From positions 1-11,633 of the forward strand of contig JBIOUF010000098.1 in the NCBI GenBank assembly GCA_044866695.1: a DNA stretch of 11,633 bases. The letters run 5' to 3'. Position numbers and translations under genes: made by a program. Of this stretch, positions 5,480 to 10,640 are shown piece by piece (position 1 is the stretch's first letter; every line of letters begins with the position of its first letter). The notes beneath the pieces were generated by a model, which saw only the letters and a list, made by a program, of their open reading frames with translations, was not told where the DNA came from and ran no database searches. This stretch comes from JBIOUF01 sp044866695 (GTDB taxonomy: Bacteria; Actinomycetota; Actinomycetes; Propionibacteriales; Nocardioidaceae).

Positions 5480-7708
5480 ATGAGCAGCTCTTTGATCGCT
5501 CCCGACCTGGTCCGGCTCGACGTCGACCTGGGACGGGACAAGCACGACGTCATTCGCGCGCTGTCCGAGGTGGTCGGCGCCGCCGGCCGCAGCGACGACG
5601 TGTCCGGACTCGCCGACGACGCCTTCGCGCGCGAGGCGACGTCCGCGACCGGACTCCCCGGCGGCATCGCGATCCCGCACTGCCGCACCGAGCACGTCGA
5701 GGTGCCCACCTTGGCGTTCGCCCGGCTGGCGCCGCCGACCGACTTCGGCGCCAAGGACGGTCCGGCCGACCTGGCGTTCCTGATCGCGGCGCCCGCGGGT
5801 GGCGACGCCACCCACCTGCAGATCCTCACCAAGCTGGCCAGGGCGCTGGTCAAGAGCGAGTTCACCTCGGCGCTGCGCAACGCCCGGACCGAGGACGAGG
5901 TCGTCGCCGCGGTGCTCGGCGTCGTCGGCGAGGGCCCCGCTCCCGCGGCCGGCGCTGCACCCGCCCCCGGGGCCGGCGCTGGGGCCGGCGCTGGGGCAGC
6001 CGCCGCTCCTGCCGGTGCCGCATCCGCTGCCGCGGCCGGCGCTCCCGCGCAGGAGACGCCGGCGGCATCGGCGACCGGCGCCGCCACCGGTGCCGCCACC
6101 GGGACCGCGGCCTCGAGCCCGACCACCTCGACCGGCGGCGGCCGGCGCCGCTCACTGGTGGCGGTCACCGCGTGCCCCACCGGCATCGCGCACACCTACA
6201 TGGCCGCGGAGTCCCTGCAGGCCGCCGGCGAGCGCGCCGGCGTCGACATCGCCGTGGAGACCCAGGGCTCGGCCGGCTCCACTCCGCTGCCCTCGGCCAC
6301 GATCAGCGCCGCCGACGCGGTGATCTTCGCCACCGACGTCGGGGTCAAGGACCGGGCCCGGTTCGCCGGCAAGCCGGTGGTGGCGTCCGGGGTCAAGCGG
6401 GCCATCGACGACGGCGACGCGATGGTCGCCGAGGCGCTGGCCTACGCGGAGGATCCCAACGCGCCGCGCGTCGAGGGCAGCGCCGCGGATGCGGCCGCGG
6501 CGTCGAGCGGCGGCGGTGGCGCCGACGAGCCCTGGGGCCTGCGGATCCGCCGCGTGCTGATGACCGGGGTGTCGTACATGATCCCGTTCGTCGCCGCAGG
6601 CGGTCTGCTCATCGCCCTGGGCTTCCTGTTCGGCGGCTACGACATCACCGGGCCGGCGGCGGAGATCCTGCAGAACAACAACCTGTTCAACCTGCCGGAC
6701 CTGAGCTCGTTCGACCCGCCGCTGACCCACGCGCTGTTCGACAGCAGCTTCTTCGCCTACATCGGCGCGGTGTTCTTCGCGCTCGGCGCCACGGCGTTCA
6801 AGTTCCTGGTGCCGGCGCTGGCCGGCTACATCGCCTATGCCATCGCGGACCGTCCGGGCATCGCACCCGGGTTCGTGATGGGCGCGATCGCGATCGACCT
6901 GGGCGGCTTCGGCACCCCGCAGTCGGGCTTCATCGGCGGCATCATCGGCGGTGTCCTCGCCGGTGTGGTGGCGCACTGGATCGCCGGCTGGGGCGTGCCG
7001 CAGTGGGCGCGCGGCCTGATGCCGGTGCTGGTCATCCCGCTGCTGGCGACGCTGATCTCCGGATTCGTCATGGTGGTCATCGTCGGCAAGCCGCTCGGCA
7101 AGGTCATCGACGCCATGAACGACGCCTTGACCAACATGAGCGAGGGCGGCGCCGGGGTGGCCCTCGGCGTGGTGCTGGGCCTGATGATGGCCTTCGACAT
7201 GGGTGGGCCGCTGAACAAGACCGCCTACCTGTTCGCGACCGCCGGCCTCGGCGAGGCGGCGACGGCCGCAGGGGACGCACCGCCGCTGAAGATCATGGCG
7301 GCAGTGATGATCGCGGGCATGGTGCCGCCGCTCGCGCTGGCGCTGGCGACCGTGGTCCGGCCGGGCCTGTTCACCGAACCGGAGCGGGAGAACGGCAAGG
7401 CCGCCTGGGCGCTCGGCGCCTCGTTCATCACCGAGGGCGCGATCCCGTTCGCGGCGGCCGACCCGCTGCGGGTGATCCCCTCGATCATGGCCGGCAGCGC
7501 CGTCGCGGGCGGGCTCTCGATGGCCCTGGACGTCGGCTGCCGGGCCCCGCACGGCGGCATCTTCGTGCTGTTCGCGATCAACAACAAGATCGGCTTCTTC
7601 ATCGCGATCATCGCGGGCATGCTGGTCGCCGCGGCCGTGGTGATCGTGCTCAAGACCATGACGGAGTCCAAGGAAGAGATCGAGGAGCTCGACCACGTCG
7701 CCGTCTGA
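5480..7708 (+). CDS. fruA: PTS fructose transporter, EIIABC in one chain
   Basis: A 742-residue membrane permease that imports fructose and phosphorylates it to fructose-1-phosphate. The EIIA domain (about 1-150) carries phosphoacceptor His67 in 'GIAIPHCRTEHV'. A 70-residue Ala/Gly/Pro/Thr-rich linker (about 152-222) follows. The EIIB domain (about 224-325) carries Cys232 in 'TACPTGIAHTYMA'. The EIIC membrane domain runs from about 355 to 727 with many hydrophobic helices, and includes 'FDMGGPLNKTAY' (572-583), 'TEGAIPFAAADP' (651-662) and 'CRAPHGGI' (687-694). The A-B-C order matches Streptomyces FruA and Corynebacterium PtsF. The start is supported by AGGA at 5469-5472, seven bases before the ATG and overlapping the fruK stop. 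HPr made by the next gene is its phosphate donor. The linker DNA contains 12-base repeats and may vary in length between strains. Mannitol or mannose as substrate is unlikely with FruK alongside. Confidence 0.96.
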   Translation: MSSSLIAPDLVRLDVDLGRDKHDVIRALSEVVGAAGRSDDVSGLADDAFAREATSATGLPGGIAIPHCRTEHVEVPTLAFARLAPPTDFGAKDGPADLAFLIAAPAGGDATHLQILTKLARALVKSEFTSALRNARTEDEVVAAVLGVVGEGPAPAAGAAPAPGAGAGAGAGAAAAPAGAASAAAAGAPAQETPAASATGAATGAATGTAASSPTTSTGGGRRRSLVAVTACPTGIAHTYMAAESLQAAGERAGVDIAVETQGSAGSTPLPSATISAADAVIFATDVGVKDRARFAGKPVVASGVKRAIDDGDAMVAEALAYAEDPNAPRVEGSAADAAAASSGGGGADEPWGLRIRRVLMTGVSYMIPFVAAGGLLIALGFLFGGYDITGPAAEILQNNNLFNLPDLSSFDPPLTHALFDSSFFAYIGAVFFALGATAFKFLVPALAGYIAYAIADRPGIAPGFVMGAIAIDLGGFGTPQSGFIGGIIGGVLAGVVAHWIAGWGVPQWARGLMPVLVIPLLATLISGFVMVVIVGKPLGKVIDAMNDALTNMSEGGAGVALGVVLGLMMAFDMGGPLNKTAYLFATAGLGEAATAAGDAPPLKIMAAVMIAGMVPPLALALATVVRPGLFTEPERENGKAAWALGASFITEGAIPFAAADPLRVIPSIMAGSAVAGGLSMALDVGCRAPHGGIFVLFAINNKIGFFIAIIAGMLVAAAVVIVLKTMTESKEEIEELDHVAV
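5969..5992 (+). repeat. 12-base tandem repeat in the FruA linker, first block
   Basis: GGGGCCGGCGCT occurs twice in a row (5969-5980 and 5981-5992), and partly matching DNA flanks it. It codes for Gly-Ala runs in the EIIA-EIIB linker. Being a multiple of three, unit gain or loss would keep the frame. Confidence 0.7.
6074..6109 (+). repeat. 12-base tandem repeat in the FruA linker, second block
   Basis: Three imperfect 12-base units (6074-6085, 6086-6097, 6098-6109), each beginning ACCGG, code for Thr-Gly-Ala-Ala, Thr-Gly-Ala-Ala and Thr-Gly-Thr-Ala. They lie just before EIIB in the flexible linker. Confidence 0.7.
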
Positions 7709-7720
7709 CCCACCCCTCGC

Positions 7721-7736
7721 GCACCAGCTCGGGTGC
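7721..7736 (+). other. Small hairpin between fruA and ptsH
   Basis: GCACC at 7721-7725 pairs with GGTGC at 7732-7736 around a six-base loop, within the 48-base fruA-ptsH gap. There is no T tract after it. It may protect or process the mRNA so that HPr is made in a different amount from FruA, but this is only suggested by position. Confidence 0.25.
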
Positions 7737-7745
7737 ATCGAACGC

Positions 7746-7751
7746 AAGGAG
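7746..7751 (+). promoter_or_regulatory. Ribosome binding site of ptsH
   Basis: AAGGAG ends five bases before the ATG at 7757. It is the strongest Shine-Dalgarno match in the window. It fixes that ATG as the start rather than an in-frame ATG at 7733. Confidence 0.8.
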
Positions 7752-7756
7752 ACTGC

Positions 7757-8014
7757 ATGCCCAGCAAGACCGTGACCGTCGGCTCGGCCGTCGGACTGCA
7801 CGCCCGGCCGGCCGCCCTCATCGCCGAGGCGGCCAGCGAGCTGGGGTCGGAGGTGACCCTCACCGTTCCCGGCGGCGACCCGGTCGACGCCAGCTCGGCC
7901 CTGCTGATCATGACGCTCGGCGCCGGCAAGGGTGACTCGGTCGAGGTGTCCGGCGACGACCAGGCGGCGGTGGACACGATCGCCGAGCTGGTCGAGAAGG
8001 ACCTCGACGCCTGA
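7757..8014 (+). CDS. ptsH: Phosphocarrier protein HPr
   Basis: An 85-residue cytoplasmic carrier that takes phosphate from Enzyme I on His15 ('GLHARPAA', 13-20) and gives it to the EIIA part of FruA. Length, the HPr active-site signature and the later 'SSALLIMTLGAGKGD' (46-60) are all normal. Ser47 lines up with the Ser46 that HPr kinase modifies in Bacillus. Actinobacteria are generally thought to lack that kinase, so regulation through it is not expected. The gene follows fruA by 48 bases and is probably the last gene of the operon. A separate promoter was not seen. Immediately after its stop come tandem repeats and the convergent ribF. Confidence 0.96.
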   Translation: MPSKTVTVGSAVGLHARPAALIAEAASELGSEVTLTVPGGDPVDASSALLIMTLGAGKGDSVEVSGDDQAAVDTIAELVEKDLDA

Positions 8015-8030
8015 CCCGCCCCTCCTCCGA

Positions 8031-8082
8031 GTGGGCCGAGCCGTCAATGTTGGTGGGCCGAGCCGTCAATGTTGGTGGGCCG
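8031..8082. repeat. Two perfect 22-base tandem repeats plus a partial third unit
   Basis: The unit beginning GTGGGCCGAGCCGTCAATGT and ending TG is present exactly twice (8031-8052 and 8053-8074), followed by the first eight bases of a third (8075-8082). The array fills most of the 70-base gap between the convergent ptsH and ribF genes. GAGCCG in each unit (second copy 8060-8065) can pair with CGGCTC at 8081-8086, which overlaps the ribF stop, so the array could form alternative hairpins and act as a bidirectional end signal. There is no T tract. Whether it is a dispersed element is unknown. Confidence 0.85.
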
Positions 8083-8084
8083 GC

Positions 8085-9038
8085 TCAGGCCGGGTCCGCC
8101 ACGACCTCCGCGGCGCGGCGGACGTCGTCGGCCATCGCGGCACGCAGCTCCTCGACGGAGTCGAACCGGCGCATGCCCCTGAGCCGGGCGACGAAGCCGA
8201 CCTCGACCTCGGCGCCGTAGAGGTCGAGGTCGGTGCGGTCGAGCACGTAGGCCTCGACGCGGCGGTCCCGCTCGCCCTCGAACGTGGGGTTGGTGCCGAC
8301 GCTGACCGCGGCCGGGAGGCGGGCCCGGCCGGGGTCGTCGAGGCGCCGCAGCCAGCCGGCGTACACCCCGTCGGCGGGGGCGACGTTCGCGCCGGTCGTC
8401 GGGACGTTCGCGGTGGGGTAGCCGAGCTCGGCACCGCGGGCCTCCCCGCGAACGACGGTGCCGCGGACGGCGTACGGGTGCCCGAGCGCCTCTGCCGCTC
8501 CCTCGACGTCGCCGGCCGCCAGGCAGTTGCGCACGTACGTCGACGACCAGACCTGAGGGCCGCCGTCCAGGGCGATCCCCTCGGTCTCGAAACCCCGCTC
8601 GGCGCCCATGCGCTGCAGCAGCGCGACGTCCCCGGCGGCGCGGTTGCCGAACCGGAAGTTCGCCCCGACCACGACAGCGCGGGCATGCAGCGGGTCGACC
8701 AGGACGTCGGTGACGAACCGCTCGGGTGGCCACGCGGCGATGTCGCGCGAGAACGGCACCACCAGGACGTCGCTCACCCCCGCCTCGCCGAGCAGCTCGA
8801 GCCTCCGCTCGATCGAGGTCAGGGTGGGCGGCGCGTGCTCGGGTCGCAGCACGGCGATGGGGTGCGGGTCGAAGGTCACCGCGACCACGCGCCGCAGGTC
8901 GAGGGCATCGGCCACCTCGCCGGCCCGACGGATGACGTGCTGGTGGCCGAGGTGCACGCCGTCGAAGTTGCCGACGGTGACCACGGTCGGCTCCAGGTCG
9001 GCCGGGACCTCCTCGAGCGAGCGCCAGATGGTCGCCAC
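8085..9038 (-). CDS. ribF: Bifunctional riboflavin kinase / FAD synthetase
   Basis: A 317-residue cytoplasmic enzyme that makes FMN from riboflavin and then FAD from FMN, using ATP in each step. The N-terminal FAD synthetase half shows 'GNFDGVHLGH' (23-32), 'TFDPHP' (55-60), 'ANFRFG' (126-131) and 'SSTYVR' (165-170, in place of the commoner SSTxIR). The C-terminal riboflavin kinase half shows 'ELGYPTANV' (204-212) with the PTAN motif, 'DGVYAG' (223-228), 'GTNPTF' (248-253) and the likely catalytic Glu262 in 'VEAYVLD'. Length is normal. The start is GTG, chosen because a GAGGAG-type ribosome site lies six bases before it. It follows truB after 64 bases, a conserved association, and converges on ptsH. 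It is probably cotranscribed with truB. Confidence 0.95.
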   Translation of the reverse strand: MATIWRSLEEVPADLEPTVVTVGNFDGVHLGHQHVIRRAGEVADALDLRRVVAVTFDPHPIAVLRPEHAPPTLTSIERRLELLGEAGVSDVLVVPFSRDIAAWPPERFVTDVLVDPLHARAVVVGANFRFGNRAAGDVALLQRMGAERGFETEGIALDGGPQVWSSTYVRNCLAAGDVEGAAEALGHPYAVRGTVVRGEARGAELGYPTANVPTTGANVAPADGVYAGWLRRLDDPGRARLPAAVSVGTNPTFEGERDRRVEAYVLDRTDLDLYGAEVEVGFVARLRGMRRFDSVEELRAAMADDVRRAAEVVADPA

Positions 9039-9044
9039 GCGGTG

Positions 9045-9050
9045 CTCCTC
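9045..9050 (-). promoter_or_regulatory. Ribosome binding site deciding the GTG start of ribF
   Basis: On the minus strand GAGGAG is followed by six bases and the GTG at 9038. Spacing is near ideal, and the encoded protein then begins at the usual distance before the nucleotidyltransferase motif. Confidence 0.65.
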
Positions 9051-9067
9051 TCGGTGCTGCGATGTCG

Positions 9068-9093
9068 CGCCGAGCCTGCCACAGCAGGCGGCG
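9068..9093 (-). terminator. Hairpin between truB and ribF
   Basis: GCCTGC (9074-9079) and GCAGGC (9084-9089) form a perfect stem with a CACA loop. It is extended by CGCC (9068-9071) pairing with GGCG (9090-9093) across a two-base bulge. It begins about 10 bases after the truB stop. No T run follows, so it may be a weak terminator, a processing site or a structure that lowers ribF expression. Confidence 0.35.
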
Positions 9094-9102
9094 AGAAGCC
9101 GG

Positions 9103-9999
9103 TCAGGCCGGCGCGAAGACCGCGACCGGGACCGCCAGCCGGTCCCGCTGGCGGTACAGCGCCAGCAGGTCGCCGTCGGCGGAGAGCAGCGCGACCGGGG
9201 CGTCGGCCACCGGCAGCGTCCGGTGCACGGGGCGGCCGTGGCTCACCTGGCGGGCGGTCTCCTCGTCGACCTCCTCGACGGGGAAGAACCGTCGTGCGAC
9301 CACGGCCATCGGCAGCACCGGGAGCGGCCCGCCGGTCGACAGGTCGTCCAGGTCGTGTGCCTCCTGGACCGTCACCGGTCCCACCGCGGTACGGCGCAGC
9401 GAGGTCAGATGGCCGCCCACGGCGAGCGCGCCGCCGAGGTCCCGGGCCAGGGCGCGCACGTAGGTGCCGCTGGAGCAGCGCAGCGACACCGGCACGTCGA
9501 GCAGGCCTGGCCCGGGCCGGCACGGGGCACCGACGTGCAGGTCGTGCACGGTGACGGTCCGGGCGGGCAGCTCCACGTGCTCGCCGGCCCGCACCCGTTG
9601 ATGAGCACGCCGTCCGTCCACCTTGACCGCGGAGACGGCCGCGGGCACCTGGGCGATCTCGCCGCGGAACGCCTCCGCCGCGGCCGCGACACTCGCCGGG
9701 GTGAGCGCGTCGACGACCTCCGGCTCGGCCGTCGCGACGACCGCGCCCTGGGCGTCGTCGGTGGTGGTCTGGACCCCGAGCCGGATGGTGGCCTCGTAGG
9801 CCTTGTCGCAGCCGGCCAGGTGGCCGAGCAGGCGGGTGGCCCGGCCCACGCCGACCAGCAGGACCCCGGTCGCCATCGGGTCCAGGGTGCCCGCATGCCC
9901 GACCCGTCGGGTGCCGGTGAGCCGGCGCACCAGGGACACCACGTCGTGCGAGGTCGGACCGGACGGCTTGTCGACGACGAGCAGGCCGGACCCGGTCAC
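9103..9999 (-). CDS. truB: tRNA pseudouridine(55) synthase
   Basis: A 298-residue enzyme that converts U55 in the T-loop of tRNAs to pseudouridine. Visible family features are 'DKPSGPTSHDVV' (10-21), the catalytic motif 'GHAGTLDPMATGVL' (34-47) with Asp40, the conserved Tyr68 in 'KAYEA', and 'SSGTYVRALARDLG' (176-189). The C-terminal part from about 220 fits the actinobacterial TruB C-terminal domain. The 'QVPAAVSAVKVDG' variant (117-129) of the usual QxPPxYSAxK motif resembles other actinobacterial TruBs. The start is GTG at 9999. The rbfA stop overlaps it as GTGA, so translation is probably coupled, which fits the lack of a strong ribosome site. Part of the infB-rbfA-truB-ribF translation cluster. 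Confidence 0.95.
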   Translation of the reverse strand: MTGSGLLVVDKPSGPTSHDVVSLVRRLTGTRRVGHAGTLDPMATGVLLVGVGRATRLLGHLAGCDKAYEATIRLGVQTTTDDAQGAVVATAEPEVVDALTPASVAAAAEAFRGEIAQVPAAVSAVKVDGRRAHQRVRAGEHVELPARTVTVHDLHVGAPCRPGPGLLDVPVSLRCSSGTYVRALARDLGGALAVGGHLTSLRRTAVGPVTVQEAHDLDDLSTGGPLPVLPMAVVARRFFPVEEVDEETARQVSHGRPVHRTLPVADAPVALLSADGDLLALYRQRDRLAVPVAVFAPA

Positions 10000-10508
10000 G
10001 GTCCGGCGGGTTCCGCGCCGTCCTCTCCGGGCGGCTCCTCCTCCGGAGGCCGGCGGTACGGGTCCGCCTCGCCGGCGTACGACGCACCCGCGGACGCCGC
10101 GGCGACCGCCGCGTCGGAGGCGCGCGCCCGGGCCAGCAGGTCGTCGATGTGCCGGGCGTTCTCGGGCAGGGCGTCGTGGATGAACGCCAGCGTCGGCACG
10201 TGCCGCATCCCGAGCTGTCGCCCCACCTCGGACCGGATCAGGCCCTTGGCCGACTCCAGCGCCGCCGCGGTGGCGGCCAGCTGGTCGTCGCCCTGAGCGG
10301 GCCCGGCCTGGCCGTCGCCGCCCGCGCCGTTGGCGGCCGCCTCCTCGAGCACGGTGTAGAACACCGAGGCGTGCTGGGTGTCACCGCTGACGCGGACGTC
10401 GGTGACGGTGACGAAGCCGAGTCTCGGGTCCTTCACGCGCCGCTCGAGCATCTCGGCGACGACGACCTGGATCCGGTCGGCGATGCGGCGTACTCGTGGA
10501 CTGTTCAT
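9996..10508 (-). CDS. rbfA: 30S ribosome-binding factor A
   Basis: A 170-residue single KH-like-domain protein that binds the 30S subunit late in assembly and helps process and fold the end of 16S rRNA. The core matches the family: 'RVRRIADRIQVVVAEML' (5-21), 'DPRLGFVTVTDVRVSGD' (27-43), 'VFYTV' (49-53), 'SAKGLIRSEVGRQLGMRHVPTLAF' (86-109) and 'ENARHIDDLL' (116-125). Two departures: an extra Ala/Gly/Gln-rich loop at about 55-76, and an acidic Pro/Glu-rich tail from about 140, the latter common in actinobacteria. The ATG at 10508 was chosen over the upstream ATG at 10568 because homologues begin at this point and the extra residues overlap a hairpin. The nearest ribosome site, AAGGAG, is 13 bases upstream, farther than usual. 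Confidence 0.94.
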   Translation of the reverse strand: MNSPRVRRIADRIQVVVAEMLERRVKDPRLGFVTVTDVRVSGDTQHASVFYTVLEEAAANGAGGDGQAGPAQGDDQLAATAAALESAKGLIRSEVGRQLGMRHVPTLAFIHDALPENARHIDDLLARARASDAAVAAASAGASYAGEADPYRRPPEEEPPGEDGAEPAGP

Positions 10509-10534
10509 CGCAAACGACTGGCTCCTTCTCGACG

Positions 10535-10568
10535 GTGCCCCGCCGCCCGTCGGAGGCGGCACGGGCAC
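10535..10568 (-). terminator. Strong two-part hairpin in the rbfA leader
   Basis: GTGCCC (10535-10540) pairs with GGGCAC (10563-10568), and GCCGCC (10542-10547) with GGCGGC (10555-10560). There is a small internal bulge and a seven-base loop. It lies 27 bases before the rbfA ATG, on the infB side of the ribosome site. With no T tract it could be a U-less terminator, an RNA processing site or a structure tuning rbfA translation. Confidence 0.4.
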
Positions 10569-10577
10569 GAGGGACGG

Positions 10578-10595
10578 GGTCCGGCCGGCCGGACC
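10578..10595. terminator. 18-base perfect palindrome after infB
   Basis: GGTCCGGCCGGCCGGACC is fully self-complementary. It can fold as a seven-base-pair GC stem with a CCGG loop, about 45 bases after the infB stop codon. Without a T tract it is only a candidate terminator. A protein-binding palindrome is the alternative. Confidence 0.35.
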
Positions 10596-10640
10596 GGTGG
10601 GACGCCGCGCCGCGGCGGGCCGGCGCCCCGAGCCGACGCG

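Noticed and set aside
3628..6195. A very long open minus-strand frame continuing upstream of ptsI across fruR, fruK and part of fruA
   Set aside because: The extension reads low-complexity, Arg/Ser-rich protein opposite well-recognised genes. Enzyme I homology begins only near 3540. It is open because high-GC DNA has few stop codons.
6152..8047. A 631-codon minus-strand frame opposite fruA and ptsH
   Set aside because: It is the shadow of FruA codons, rich in His, Arg, Gly and Asp, without recognisable domains.
8031..8082. CRISPR array
   Set aside because: The 22-base units are directly adjacent with no unique spacers, there are only two full copies, and no cas genes are nearby.
9039..9102. 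FMN riboswitch controlling ribF
   Set aside because: The gap is only 64 bases and holds one simple hairpin. The known aptamer is far longer with several conserved helices, which are absent.
7932..10296. Long plus-strand frames opposite ribF, truB and rbfA
   Set aside because: They are antisense to three proteins with clear catalytic motifs, and their translations are compositionally odd.
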